From JACDCY01 sp964350145 (lineage in GTDB: Bacteria > Gemmatimonadota > Gemmatimonadetes > Gemmatimonadales > Gemmatimonadaceae), in assembly GCA_964350145.1 (NCBI GenBank), contig CAYGJL010000008.1, positions 20,129-84,128 on the forward strand: DNA of 64,000 nucleotides, given 5' to 3'. The notes beneath the pieces are model-generated. The model worked only from the letters and a program-made list of their open reading frames with translations, searched no databases and was not told where the DNA came from. This document shows positions 1 through 9,278 of the stretch, piece after piece; position 1 is the first letter of the stretch, and each line of letters opens with the position of its first letter. The position numbers and the translations under genes are program-made.

Positions 1-1
1 T

Positions 2-1612
2 GGGCAGCATCCGGAGAACGATGCGCACATCCTGAGCGATCACCTCGATTCCGTGAACACGTACATCGTGGCTAGAATCTGCGGCGAGATTGCGGGGTTC
101 GTCGCCATCACACCGCCGGGCGAGGCCGGATATTCCATCGACAAGTACTTCACTCGCGAGGATCTTCCGATCGTTTTCGACACCGGGCTGTACGAGGTCC
201 GCCTGCTGACTGTAAGTCCGCGGTGGCGGGGCAGCCGTGCCGCTCCGCTTTTGATGTACGCTGCCTCTCGTTATGTAGAGTCGGTCGGGGGAACTTCCAT
301 CGTCTGTATCGGACGGATCGAGATGATGGAGATGTACCGGCGCGCGGGGTTGCGCTCGCTCGACCGGCGCGTTCAGGCCGGACGAGTGACCTATGAGCTG
401 ATGACCATAGAGACCGGCGGGGACCATTCCGATCATCAAGACACCATCGCCGAGCTCGAACGCCAGGTGGACTGGCGTGTGCGCGGGGTCAGTTTCAGGC
501 GGGGAAGATCCTGCTACCACGGGGGCGCCTTCTTCGACGCCATCGGCGACGAGTTCGACCGCCTGGACGCGAAGGATGATGTAATCAACGCCGATGTTCT
601 CGACGCGTGGTTCGATCCCGCGCCCGCTGTACTGGACGCAATGCGAAAACACCTTCCGTGGATCCTGCGAACATCGCCTCCGACGCAGTGTGAGGGGTTG
701 CAGCGGGTGCTCGCGAAGAAAAGAGGCGTTGCTCAATCGAATATCCTCCCGGGAGCCGGCTCATCGGACCTCATCTTCCTCGGGCTTCGTCATTGGCTGG
801 ACGCAAGCTCGCGCGTGCTTATCCTCGATCCCATGTATGGCGAATACGCGCACGTGCTGGAGCAAGTCGTCGGGTGCACCGTCCACCGACTCAACCTGCC
901 GCGCGGACGGAAGTACGAAGTGGACGTCGATGAGCTGGACGACCGGATCCGCGATGGATACGACTGGGTCGTGCTGGTAAACCCGAACAGCCCGACCGGC
1001 CGCCACGTGGAGCGAGGCGCACTCGAGGCAATGATTACCCGCGCGCCCCGGTCCACTCGGTTCTGGATCGACGAGACGTACGTGGAATACGCGGGGGAAT
1101 CCTGCTCTCTCGAACGATTTGCCGCAGAGTCATGCAACGTCGTAATCTGCAAATCCATGTCGAAAGTTTACGCGCTGTCAGGCGCGCGTTGCGCTTACCT
1201 TTGCGGTCCATCGCACATGATGGACGAGCTGCGTACGATTTCCCCGCCGTGGGCGATCGGTCTTCCGGGACAGATCGCGGCCTGTGAAGCGCTTCGCAAT
1301 ACGGCGTATTACAAGGAGCGCTGGGCAGAGACCCACGTGCTTCGCGAACAGCTCGCGGCCGGGCTGGAAGGGCTGGGCTGGGACGTCGTCCCAGGCTGCG
1401 CCAATTTCCTGCTCTGCCACCTGCCGCCCGGCCAACCGAAGGCCGCCAACCTGGTTGCCGCATGTCGCCGACGGGGACTGTTCATCCGCGATGTCGCGAA
1501 CATGGGGACCTGTTTCGACGACCGGACGGTGCGCGTCGCGGTGAAGAATCAGAACACAAATCAAGTCATGCTTGAGCGCCTCGCAGCCGCCATCGCGGAA
1601 ACTGCTGATTGA
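2..1612 (+). CDS. GNAT-like domain fused to a class I/II (HisC/CobD-like) aminotransferase, 5' partial
   Basis: The reading frame is open to the left edge of the window; a GTG at 53 is the first start codon inside it, but the codons before it continue a plausible acetyltransferase-like fold, so the true start is probably outside. Numbering from the GTG, residues 1-120 look like a GNAT domain (VRLLTVSPRWRGSR resembles the acetyl-CoA site). About residue 150 onward is a PLP-dependent aminotransferase of the histidinol-phosphate type: GAGSSDLIF binds the cofactor phosphate, NPNSPTG and DETYVEY are family motifs, and K371 in CKSMSKVYALSG is the expected Schiff-base lysine. The substrate cannot be read from the sequence. 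A membrane phosphotransferase follows 37 bp downstream, which hints at a small biosynthetic unit. The aminotransferase assignment is firm; the GNAT assignment is moderate. Confidence 0.8.
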   Translation, partial: GQHPENDAHILSDHLDSVNTYIVARICGEIAGFVAITPPGEAGYSIDKYFTREDLPIVFDTGLYEVRLLTVSPRWRGSRAAPLLMYAASRYVESVGGTSIVCIGRIEMMEMYRRAGLRSLDRRVQAGRVTYELMTIETGGDHSDHQDTIAELERQVDWRVRGVSFRRGRSCYHGGAFFDAIGDEFDRLDAKDDVINADVLDAWFDPAPAVLDAMRKHLPWILRTSPPTQCEGLQRVLAKKRGVAQSNILPGAGSSDLIFLGLRHWLDASSRVLILDPMYGEYAHVLEQVVGCTVHRLNLPRGRKYEVDVDELDDRIRDGYDWVVLVNPNSPTGRHVERGALEAMITRAPRSTRFWIDETYVEYAGESCSLERFAAESCNVVICKSMSKVYALSGARCAYLCGPSHMMDELRTISPPWAIGLPGQIAACEALRNTAYYKERWAETHVLREQLAAGLEGLGWDVVPGCANFLLCHLPPGQPKAANLVAACRRRGLFIRDVANMGTCFDDRTVRVAVKNQNTNQVMLERLAAAIAETAD

Positions 1613-1649
1613 GTTGCCGCGTAGACGGACGCACTCCCGGGAGGACATG

Positions 1650-2525
1650 ATGCCGCGGGTCGTTTTTCCCGAGCACTCGTCAGCGACCGAACGGTTTACC
1701 GCGAGTTTTGGAGTCGCGGTTGCGGCGGCGGTAATCAGCCTCAATGGACTCACGGTCGGGTTGGCAACTCTGGCGGTCAACCTTGGCGCCGCAGCAGTCA
1801 CATTGTTCGTGCTGCCAGGGGTGCGTGGCCGGCCCTCCGCTACGGCGCGCTTCCTCGGTCACACTTTTCCGCTGCTGATTTTTTTTCTGTTCTACAAGGA
1901 GTGCGGGCTGATCCTTTTGCGACCCGGGGTGAATTGGCGCGATGCCAGCCTCGGGCGGACGGAAAGGGTGCTGCAGGAGGTTTTCCCCGATATTCCAGCC
2001 GGCGCTGGAGAGCTGCTATCCGCCTCATACATGAGTTACATACCGTTCGTCATCACCGCGGCAATTCTTGTTTTTCGCGGGGACGCCCATTCGCGCGGGC
2101 TGGAGACGCTTGTACGTCGGATCTGCCTTGCGTGGGCGCTGTGCTTTACCGCGTTCGTCGTGTTCCCAGTGCTTGGCCCCAGGTTCGTTGACGCGCCCGC
2201 GCAGGAAGCCCTACTGGGCGAGGGGCCATTCGGCGTCATGGCGCTCTACAATCAGCGGTACAGCATGCTGCATGGCGGAGCTTTTCCCAGCGCCCACATC
2301 GCTGCCAGTGTCATCGCGCTCGGCGCGCTCAGCCTTCGGCAGCGAATGTTGTTCCTCCCTCTGGTGCTGGCGATTTTCGTTTCGGTCGTCGCGCTGCGCT
2401 ACCACTACCGGATAGATGTCGTGGCGGGCATCGCCGTTGGCCTTGGCGCGATCGCGTTGGACCGAACGTTCATGGCGCTTTCCGCGCCCGGCGAAGACAC
2501 CGGGAGGGTGCTCATCGGAACCTGA
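1650..2525 (+). CDS. PAP2_3-type membrane phosphatase/inositolphosphotransferase-like protein
   Basis: This is a polytopic membrane protein of about 291 residues with several hydrophobic segments. It carries the two C-terminal PAP2 signatures, FPSAHIAAS and RYHYRIDVVAG, which supply the catalytic histidines and the aspartate in the Aur1/Ipt1-like branch of the family. Such enzymes transfer or hydrolyse phosphate head groups of lipids at the membrane. The ATG at 1650 is preferred because GGAGG at 1640-1644 lies 5 bp before it; the open frame extends to 1572 and would overlap the upstream aminotransferase. It probably shares a transcript with that gene. The lipid substrate is unknown. Confidence 0.75.
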   Translation: MPRVVFPEHSSATERFTASFGVAVAAAVISLNGLTVGLATLAVNLGAAAVTLFVLPGVRGRPSATARFLGHTFPLLIFFLFYKECGLILLRPGVNWRDASLGRTERVLQEVFPDIPAGAGELLSASYMSYIPFVITAAILVFRGDAHSRGLETLVRRICLAWALCFTAFVVFPVLGPRFVDAPAQEALLGEGPFGVMALYNQRYSMLHGGAFPSAHIAASVIALGALSLRQRMLFLPLVLAIFVSVVALRYHYRIDVVAGIAVGLGAIALDRTFMALSAPGEDTGRVLIGT

Positions 2526-2589
2526 CACCATGAAGTGGTGACGACAACAATGACTCGATGAAGACCCGCCTCGATCAGGTGACCACACC

Positions 2590-5388
2590 TTGAAGCAGGC
2601 CGCCGCGGCTCCGGCCGAAGCCGACGTCCGCGCCGAGGACGTCCCGCTGCACGAGGACGTGCGCTGGCTCGCGGCCTCCCTCGGCAACGTGATCCGCCGG
2701 ATCGAGGGTGAGGCCGCGTTCGAGACGGTGGAGTCGCTGCGGCAGGCGTGCCGCGCCAGACGCCGCGGCGAAGCGGGCGCGCCGTCGCTCGGCGCGCTCC
2801 TGGCGAGGGTGGATGCGCTTCCGCTCGAGCGGGCCGCGGTCACGGCGCGCGCCTTCACCTTGTTCTTCCTCCTGATCAACACGGCCGAGCAGGTACACAG
2901 AGTCCGGCGCGCGCGCGCGTACCGGAGCGTGGAGGACGCGGAGCCGCAGAGCGCGTCCGCCCGGTGGGCGATGCGGGAGCTGCGGAGCCGCGGCCACGAC
3001 GCGGCGGCGGTTGCGCGGGCGATGTCGGCGCTGGACGTGCGCCCAGTGCTCACCGCGCACCCCACGGAGTCCACGCGGCGCACGCTGCTCGCGCTCCAGG
3101 CGAGGGTGGCGGACCTGCTGCTCGCGCGCGACGGAGCACCGTACGGAGAGCGGCGCGCCATCGAGGAAGCGCTCGACAGCGAAGTCGAGCTGCTGTGGAT
3201 CACCGCCGAAGTGCGGCAGGACCGCCCCACCGTGCGCGACGAAGTCAGCACGGTGCTCTGGTATCTCGAGACCAGCATGCTCGACGGCGCGATGCGCGCG
3301 CGCGAGGCGCTGCTGCGCGCGTTCGAGGACGAGCTCGAAGGCGGCGGCGAAACCGTGCGGGAGATCGTCCCGCTGCGGATAGGCAACTGGGTGGGCGGCG
3401 ACCGCGACGGCAATCCGTTCGTCACTCCCGACGTGACGATCGCGACGGCCCGGCGCGCGAGCTACGCGATGCTGGGTCGATATGCTTCGGCGCTCGCGGA
3501 TCTGGTGGAGCGGCTGTCCGTCTCCGCCACAATCGCGCCGCCTACCGACGAAATGCGCGCGTCCATCGAGTCGGATAGCGAGCTCGTCCCGGAAGTGTAC
3601 GAGGCGAACCGCGCGCGCAACGCCGACGAGCCTCTCCGGCTCAAGCTCTCGCTCATGGCCGCGCGCGTGAAGGCGACCCGGCGGCTGACTGCCGCGCGCG
3701 ATGCCGGCCGCGCCGTTGACGAGCCCGCGGCGTACCGCGACGCCGCCGGACTGGAGCGCGACCTGCTGCTCGTGCGCGAGAACCTCGTCGCGGCCGGAGC
3801 AACGCACGCGTGCCGGGTAACCATTGACCCGCTGCTGGCCATGGTCCGCGCGCACGGACTGCACGGCTACCTCATGGACGTGCGCGATCACGCAGACGTG
3901 CACCGCGCCGCGGTGGACGATCTCGCCACTCTGCTGAACGTTCCTTCGCTCACGGGGGACGGATTGCGCGCCGAGCTTGGGGGCCGGCGCCCGCTGGTGA
4001 ATCCGCACCTCGAGCTGGCCGACGACACGCGGCGAGTGCTCGACACGTTTCGCGCGGTACGCGACATCCAGGATGAACTGGGGGCAGCCGCGGCGAGCAC
4101 GTACATAGTGTCCATGACGACGGAGCCGGACGACCTGCTGCGCGTGCTGCTGCTCGCGCGGGAGACGGGGCTCGCCGATCTCGCCGCCGAGCCGCCCGAA
4201 TCGCGCCTCGACGTCGTGCCGCTGTTCGAGACGCTGGACGATCTCGAGCGCGCGCCCACGATCATGCGCGCGCTGCTGGCCGACCCGGTGTATCGCAGAC
4301 AGCTCGCCGCGCGCGGCGACCGGCAGGAGGTCATGATCGGCTACTCGGACTCGGGCAAGGACGCCGGGATCCTCGCATCGTCGTGGGCGCTGTACCAGGG
4401 GCAGGAGGCGCTGGCCGCGGTGTTTCGCGACGCCGGCGTGGAGTTACTCCTCTTCCATGGACGCGGCGGGAGCGTCGGCCGCGGCGGAGGATCGCCTGTC
4501 GCGCGCGCGCTCGCGGCGCTGCCGCCTGGAACCGTGAACGGCCGCATCAAGATCACGGAGCAGGGCGAGATCATCTCGCAGCAGTTCGGGCTCTTGCCGA
4601 TCGCGGAGCGCACGCTCGAGGTGATGCTTACGGGCGCGCTCATGCAGGAGTTCAACGAATCGCCGGGCGGCGCGACCACGGACGAGATGGCGGAGTTCCG
4701 CGCGACGATGGCCGACCTCGCGGCGCGCGGCCTCGCGGTCTACCGCCGGTTCGTGCACGAGGACGACGCGCTGTTCACGCTCTTTCGCGCGGCGACTCCG
4801 ATAGACGAGCTGGCCGACGCGCGGTTCGGCTCTCGCCCAGCGTACCGCCCCGGGGCCGGCTCCGGTATCAGCGGGATTCGCGCGATTCCGTGGGGCTTCG
4901 GCTGGACGCAGATCCGGCTGATGCTACCCGGCTGGCTCGGCGCCGGCTCGGCGCTCGCGCACTACGCGTCCACCGACGGCGGGCTGGACCTGCTCCGCCG
5001 GATGGCGGCGCGATGGCCGTTCTTCGACGACCTGCTGAGCAAGATCGAGATGGTGTGCGCCAAGGCCGACATGGAGATCGCACGCGCATACGTCGGCAAC
5101 CTCGGCGGCGACGACGCGCTGCTGTCAGAGCTCGAGCGCGAGTACGCCAGCGCGGTAGATGCCGTGCTGCGAATCCGCGACAGCGCCGAGCTGCTGCGCG
5201 ACAACGACGTGCTGCAGTCGGCGATCGCGCTGCGGAACCCGTACGTGGATCCCCTCTCGCTGCTGCAGATCGCGCTGCTGCGCCGGAAGGAAGCGATGCC
5301 GCGCGACGACGCTGCCCGGCCGACGGTGGAAGCCGCGCTGGCGACTACCGTGAGCGGTATCGCGCAGGGGCTGAGGAATACCGGCTAG
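2590..5388 (+). CDS. ppc: Phosphoenolpyruvate carboxylase
   Basis: The enzyme carboxylates PEP with bicarbonate to oxaloacetate, an anaplerotic step in the cytoplasm. The 932-residue length is normal for the bacterial enzyme. Signatures are complete: TAHPTESTRR near residue 155 (catalytic His), MIGYSDSGKDAG near 582, the glycine loop FHGRGGSVGRGGG near 621, and the C-terminal RNTG that belongs to the active site. The start is TTG; it is the only start codon between the in-frame stop at 2551 and the conserved N-terminus, and an AGGTGA ribosome-binding sequence lies 7 bp upstream. The gene converges with the DUF6438 gene only 7 bp away. Confidence 0.97.
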   Translation: MKQAAAAPAEADVRAEDVPLHEDVRWLAASLGNVIRRIEGEAAFETVESLRQACRARRRGEAGAPSLGALLARVDALPLERAAVTARAFTLFFLLINTAEQVHRVRRARAYRSVEDAEPQSASARWAMRELRSRGHDAAAVARAMSALDVRPVLTAHPTESTRRTLLALQARVADLLLARDGAPYGERRAIEEALDSEVELLWITAEVRQDRPTVRDEVSTVLWYLETSMLDGAMRAREALLRAFEDELEGGGETVREIVPLRIGNWVGGDRDGNPFVTPDVTIATARRASYAMLGRYASALADLVERLSVSATIAPPTDEMRASIESDSELVPEVYEANRARNADEPLRLKLSLMAARVKATRRLTAARDAGRAVDEPAAYRDAAGLERDLLLVRENLVAAGATHACRVTIDPLLAMVRAHGLHGYLMDVRDHADVHRAAVDDLATLLNVPSLTGDGLRAELGGRRPLVNPHLELADDTRRVLDTFRAVRDIQDELGAAAASTYIVSMTTEPDDLLRVLLLARETGLADLAAEPPESRLDVVPLFETLDDLERAPTIMRALLADPVYRRQLAARGDRQEVMIGYSDSGKDAGILASSWALYQGQEALAAVFRDAGVELLLFHGRGGSVGRGGGSPVARALAALPPGTVNGRIKITEQGEIISQQFGLLPIAERTLEVMLTGALMQEFNESPGGATTDEMAEFRATMADLAARGLAVYRRFVHEDDALFTLFRAATPIDELADARFGSRPAYRPGAGSGISGIRAIPWGFGWTQIRLMLPGWLGAGSALAHYASTDGGLDLLRRMAARWPFFDDLLSKIEMVCAKADMEIARAYVGNLGGDDALLSELEREYASAVDAVLRIRDSAELLRDNDVLQSAIALRNPYVDPLSLLQIALLRRKEAMPRDDAARPTVEAALATTVSGIAQGLRNTG

Positions 5389-5395
5389 CTGCGCG

Positions 5396-5929
5396 TCAAT
5401 CTATCCAGCGCGACGTGCCGACGATCTCGTCGATCCTCCACTCTAGATCGTGCAGGCGCTGCGGCACGCCGGCGCAGCCAAGATCGTGCTCGACGCGCTT
5501 CGAGCGACCACCAATGGTGACCGACGTGATGACCGTCGGCGCGTCGGTGCCGTATGACGGGCAGTTCGGCTCACCGAACGCGTACTTGTCGTCCAGCGCG
5601 AAGTAATCGTGCTCGTCGAAAAGCCGCGCCAGCGCGGCGACACGCTGCGCATCGATCCGGCCGGCGAAGCTGCCGACGGAATCCACGTGCCGCACCCCCT
5701 CGAAGACGACCGCGCCGTCTTCCGCCACGGAGACGCGATACACCGGACACGTCCCGAAACACGGCTTCCGTTCGAGCGTCACGCGCGTGTACGCGGGCGC
5801 GGCGCTCGGTGTCGCCACCGAGGAATCCGGCACCGCTCCGTTGGGCGCGCACGCAGCGAGCCCGAGCGCGCACAGCGCCGCCGTGCCGCGCAGGCTCATC
5901 GCATGCAAACCGACAAATAGCCGCGTCAT
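5396..5929 (-). CDS. DUF6438-type lipoprotein
   Basis: This is a small exported protein of about 177 residues. A signal peptide ends in the lipobox LAAC, so it is probably a lipoprotein. The mature part begins with the DUF6438 hallmark TLERKPCFGTCPVY and contains several further cysteines. No biochemical role is known for the family. The ATG at 5929 overlaps the stop of the upstream metalloprotease gene as ATGA, which favours this start over the longer open frame and implies co-translation. A second in-frame ATG at 5899 would shorten the signal peptide and remains possible. Confidence 0.75.
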   Translation of the reverse strand: MTRLFVGLHAMSLRGTAALCALGLAACAPNGAVPDSSVATPSAAPAYTRVTLERKPCFGTCPVYRVSVAEDGAVVFEGVRHVDSVGSFAGRIDAQRVAALARLFDEHDYFALDDKYAFGEPNCPSYGTDAPTVITSVTIGGRSKRVEHDLGCAGVPQRLHDLEWRIDEIVGTSRWID

Positions 5930-8538
5930 CGCGGCGCCACCCGGATGCGCTGGCGCGTCGAATTCACGCCGTCGGAGAACGTGACGTCCAACTCCTGGCC
6001 CGGAACAGCGATGTCGAGCCTGCCCCCGCGGGCGAACGACAGGATCTGCCCTGTCGCGGGATCGCGCACCAACGCCATCGGATAGGTCTTCGCGTCCCAC
6101 TCCAGCCGCGAGCGCGGACCACCGATCCGGTCGAGCCGTGCCGGCGCGGGAGTGATTGGAGCGTTGCCGAGCGGGCCCGGAAGCAGCGAGCTGCGGCGGA
6201 CGGCCTCGCGTCCGTTCGCGGTGAGCCGGATGGCCGCCGGTCTCGCCTGCCCTGCCGGCAGCGGCACGACGAACGCGAAAAGGCGGTGATTCGGCATGTG
6301 GTCGATCTCGTTTCCAGCGAATGAGAAGCTGAACATCTCACGGTCGGCCGCGTCCGTTGCGCGGATTCTGTACGGACCCGCGCGCGTCGGCAGTGACGGT
6401 GGCGCGTCTATCTCGAACGACGGCTCGAGCACGACTCCGTTCGGCGTTATCTGTCCCCACATCAGCAGCGACCGCCTCTGGCCGGCCGATGCGGATGCGC
6501 CCGCGGTCTGAGCCGCGCGGAAGTTGATCACGGCCTTGTACGTATAGTCGCTGATCCAGCGCGGCTGGCAGTATGTCATGAGGTCCACGAAGCTCAGCGG
6601 CAGCAAGGCGCCGGCGGTCGCGTCGTAGCCGTGCGCGCCGATGCTGTTCGCATCGTGCGGGTAGAGCGGGTCGGGATTCGCCGGCCCACCACAGTCGATG
6701 TGATACCGGTTGAAATTGTGCCCCCATTCGTGCGCCGCGGTAATCGCGCGGAGAGTGGAGCCCGGGTCCCTCGGAAACGCCCAATCGACGCCGATCGCAG
6801 CGGGCACTCCGAGGTAGCCCATGCCTGTGCCGCCGGAAGTGTAGCCCGGTTTGATCACTCCGTAGAAATGCCTGTCGGGCGCTTCATTTACGCGCAACAC
6901 GTTTATTTCACTCAGCAACTGGATCCAGAGCGCGCCATAATTGGCGGGCAGATCGTTGCCGAACGTATACGGAGCGCGTACAACCGCGTCGTAGCTCGAG
7001 ATAGGATAGATCCGCGTCGCGAACTCCATGTACCCGGCCTTGTTCGCTTCCGTCACGTCGCCCTGCAAGGTGTTGCCGGACTGCACGACCGGCACCAGCG
7101 TCACCTTGAACGTGCTCACCGTTCGCACGTCGAGCGCGGCCGGGGTGCCGGACACCGGGAACGAGTTATCCGACTTGTTCCCCTCGGGGACGGTCCCCGC
7201 CGGGTCTACATCGGCGAGGATCGAAAGGCCGGTCTGCATGAGTTGCCCGGGGACGGCCACGTTCCACGAAGACGTGAGCAAGCCCTCGTTCATGGCGGTG
7301 GGCGCCGACGTCGTGGGCGCCGCGATCGTATAGGTCTGAACCAGGCCGCCGTTGCGATACAGCCGCACTCGCACGGCCGGGGCGGCCGAGTTCACCCTCG
7401 AGGCCTTGACGAACACGCGAATCAATCCTGCGCGGCCTTCGATGAGCGGAACGGAGCCGTTGTAAGTCTGCGTGGACTGGGTGACGTGCACGCCGTCAAC
7501 CGTGAGGTTGAGCACCGACCCGAACGCGGTGAAGCTGCTCGACGTAGCCGGTGTCAATCCCGACGCGGTGAAACGCAGCGTCGCCGATCCGTCGCTGGTG
7601 AAGTCGCTGATCACGAGGTTGCTGAACGCCGCCACGCCCGCGACCGCGTTCACCGCGACGGTCCCGCCGAGCGTGCCGGGTCCGCTCGCGAGCGAGGCGG
7701 TCACGCTGGTGGTCGCGGTGGTGACGAGATTCCCGTACTGATCCTGGACGTGCACGACCGGCGCCGCCGTGATCGCCGACCCGACCGCCGCTGCGCCCGG
7801 CTGCGTGGCGATTCCCAGCTTGGCCGGCACGTCCGCGACTGCTGTCGCCATAAACTCGGCGGGCGGGAGCGAGCCCGACGTGACCGAGAGCGTGTTCGCC
7901 CCCGCGGTCGTTCCGAGTGTCCAGCTTCCGAGTGTCGCGACTCCGTTCGATCCGGTAGTCGCCGAGCCTCCGGCGATCGAGCCTCCGCCCGACGCAACGG
8001 TAAAGGCAACGGCCGCGCCCGCAACGGCGTTGCCGTTCGCATCGTTCACCGTGACGGCGGGTGCGAGCGCGACGCTGGTGCCCACTGTTGCCGACTGGGC
8101 GTCGTTGGTTTTCACGATCGCCGATGCCGGTCCCGCAACGCCCGTCGCGGCGAACGTCAGCGGCGAGAGGCCGGAAGCGGTGGCAGTCAGCGCGTTTGCG
8201 CCGGCGGTAGTGCCGAGCACCCAGTCGCCTACGGTCGCGACGCCCGTCGCGCTGGTGGTCTGGCTCGCGCCGGAGACCGAGCCGCCGCCGAGCACGGCGG
8301 CGAAGGTGACGGCGATGTTCGCCATCGGGTTGCCGCGCTGGTCCTTGACGATGATGGAAGGCTTCTCCGCCACCGACGAGCCGGCGATTGCCTGCAAGGC
8401 GGTGGTGGAGGTGGCCGCGACGGTTGACGGAACGGACGGCTCAACCTTGTCGCCGCCGCCGCACGCCAGCGCGAGCTGCGCGGCGATGATTGCGATCGTT
8501 GCCGCACGCGCACTCTTGGACATCGCGTTCAATGCCAT
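5926..8538 (-). CDS. Secreted lipoprotein with Big-type Ig repeats, CARDB-like domain and zinc metalloprotease
   Basis: This is a large (about 870 residues) surface or periplasmic protein. The N-terminus is a signal peptide with lipobox LALAC followed by a glycine-rich tether. Roughly residues 30-370 hold three to four bacterial Ig-like (Big_1 type) repeats marked by recurring VKDQRGNP, VNDANGNA and VQDQYGN segments. A CARDB-like adhesion domain follows. The zinc motif HEWGHNFNRYH starts near residue 603 and identifies a metzincin-like protease. The C-terminal 200 residues resemble a further beta-rich domain. The ATG at 8538 is chosen because GAGG lies 5 bp before it; the open frame reaches 8577. 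Likely roles are surface proteolysis or adhesion, which is inference. Confidence 0.85.
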   Translation of the reverse strand: MALNAMSKSARAATIAIIAAQLALACGGGDKVEPSVPSTVAATSTTALQAIAGSSVAEKPSIIVKDQRGNPMANIAVTFAAVLGGGSVSGASQTTSATGVATVGDWVLGTTAGANALTATASGLSPLTFAATGVAGPASAIVKTNDAQSATVGTSVALAPAVTVNDANGNAVAGAAVAFTVASGGGSIAGGSATTGSNGVATLGSWTLGTTAGANTLSVTSGSLPPAEFMATAVADVPAKLGIATQPGAAAVGSAITAAPVVHVQDQYGNLVTTATTSVTASLASGPGTLGGTVAVNAVAGVAAFSNLVISDFTSDGSATLRFTASGLTPATSSSFTAFGSVLNLTVDGVHVTQSTQTYNGSVPLIEGRAGLIRVFVKASRVNSAAPAVRVRLYRNGGLVQTYTIAAPTTSAPTAMNEGLLTSSWNVAVPGQLMQTGLSILADVDPAGTVPEGNKSDNSFPVSGTPAALDVRTVSTFKVTLVPVVQSGNTLQGDVTEANKAGYMEFATRIYPISSYDAVVRAPYTFGNDLPANYGALWIQLLSEINVLRVNEAPDRHFYGVIKPGYTSGGTGMGYLGVPAAIGVDWAFPRDPGSTLRAITAAHEWGHNFNRYHIDCGGPANPDPLYPHDANSIGAHGYDATAGALLPLSFVDLMTYCQPRWISDYTYKAVINFRAAQTAGASASAGQRRSLLMWGQITPNGVVLEPSFEIDAPPSLPTRAGPYRIRATDAADREMFSFSFAGNEIDHMPNHRLFAFVVPLPAGQARPAAIRLTANGREAVRRSSLLPGPLGNAPITPAPARLDRIGGPRSRLEWDAKTYPMALVRDPATGQILSFARGGRLDIAVPGQELDVTFSDGVNSTRQRIRVAPR

Positions 8539-8601
8539 CCGGGCCTCGTAAATAGATGTTTTTAGCGGCAATAACATCGCACTTTCCGACGGGTTACGCC
8601 A

Positions 8602-8617
8602 CTACTACCCGTAGTAG
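8602..8617. repeat. Perfect 16-bp palindrome upstream of the metalloprotease gene
   Basis: CTACTAC and GTAGTAG are separated by CC, about 64 bp upstream of the metalloprotease start. It could be an operator for that gene. No regulator is identifiable and chance cannot be excluded. Confidence 0.35.
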
Positions 8618-8700
8618 GTGCCGATCGTGCCGGCAGCTATCGCCGAAGGGGTGCCAGAAACAAGAAAGGCCCGTTGGCGCGAGCTGTCGGACCTCCTGAC

Positions 8701-8786
8701 GGATGGGGTGGGATTCGAACCCACGGTACGCTTTCACGTACACACACTTTCCAGGCGTGCGCCTTAAACCACTCGGCCACCCATCC
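8701..8786 (-). tRNA. tRNA-Ser(GGA)
   Basis: The complement folds as a class II tRNA. The acceptor stem is GGATGGG/CCCATCC, the D-arm follows, and the anticodon stem CACGC/GTGTG encloses loop CTGGAAA, giving anticodon GGA (codon UCC). A long variable arm and a T-arm with loop TTCGAAT complete it. CCA is not encoded. The long variable arm and the discriminator context fit serine. A degraded copy of its 5' half lies 1.5 kb away. Confidence 0.96.
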
Positions 8787-8873
8787 AAGACTACGCAACT
8801 TAATTCCCTGCAATCACTTCACGAAACGCCCTGACCGCCCATGGTCGGCGCGTGTGCCACTGATGTGCCTTTT

Positions 8874-8975
8874 TCAGGCATTCACCACTGCATCGAGGAT
8901 GTCTGCGTCGTCAACGACCTGGTAGATCGCCAGTGATTTCGTTGACTTCCAGCCGCCAGCTGCTGCGATTCGTCT
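8874..8975 (-). pseudogene. C-terminal remnant of a tyrosine recombinase (integrase)
   Basis: A 33-codon open stretch ends at a TGA at 8874-8876. It reads RRIAAAGGWKSTKSLAIYQ followed by VVDDADILDAVV. The GGWKSTKSLAIYQ part matches the usual end of phage-type tyrosine recombinases, where the catalytic tyrosine sits in a G-W/H-K...Y motif. An in-frame TGA at 8976-8978 cuts it off upstream, and no rest of the enzyme is visible. It lies 88 bp from the 5' end of tRNA-Ser(GGA), the usual place for an integrase. The call rests on motif recognition only. Confidence 0.5.
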
Positions 8976-8978
8976 TCA

Positions 8979-9278
8979 TGCGAAGTCGGGAAGAGGTACA
9001 GCTCCAGCTCGGCACGAGCCTCCGCAGAGATCGGTGCAATGTGACAGCACATCGTCGGTCTGGAGATTGATGATTGCACACTCTCTGCGAGCCGTAAAGC
9101 GAGCGCGCGCGAGAATAGCGCGAAGCCGCCCCATCCCGGAAAAGCTCATTAAGCTCCCGGGGCCTCTTGCTTGGCTGTGCCTTTCTCGCCGTTAAGTACG
9201 CCTACGAGGCGCACCGACTAGCGAGCAGCAACAAGCCTTTGGAGCGATGTTCGCCACCTGCTGATGAATCTTTTGAGT
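8979..9278. other. Gene-poor stretch between the integrase remnant and the pseudopilin gene
   Basis: I see no convincing reading frame, RNA gene or terminator here. The longest frames are short and have no recognisable motif. The stretch looks less GC-rich than the rest of the window. It is best read as decayed DNA of the tRNA-linked insertion. Confidence 0.4.

Noticed and set aside
2211..3425. 404-codon minus-strand frame across the PAP2 gene end and ppc
   Set aside because: Low-complexity Ser/Arg sequence, antisense to two real genes, no ribosome-binding site.
2575..4008. 477-codon open frame on the minus strand opposite ppc
   Set aside because: It is antisense to a complete PEP carboxylase, is Arg/Ala-rich, has no domain motif, and is a usual effect of high GC at third positions.
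6631..8427. 598-codon plus-strand frame opposite the metalloprotease gene
   Set aside because: Arg/His/Gly-rich shadow with no homology, fully antisense to a gene with clear motifs.
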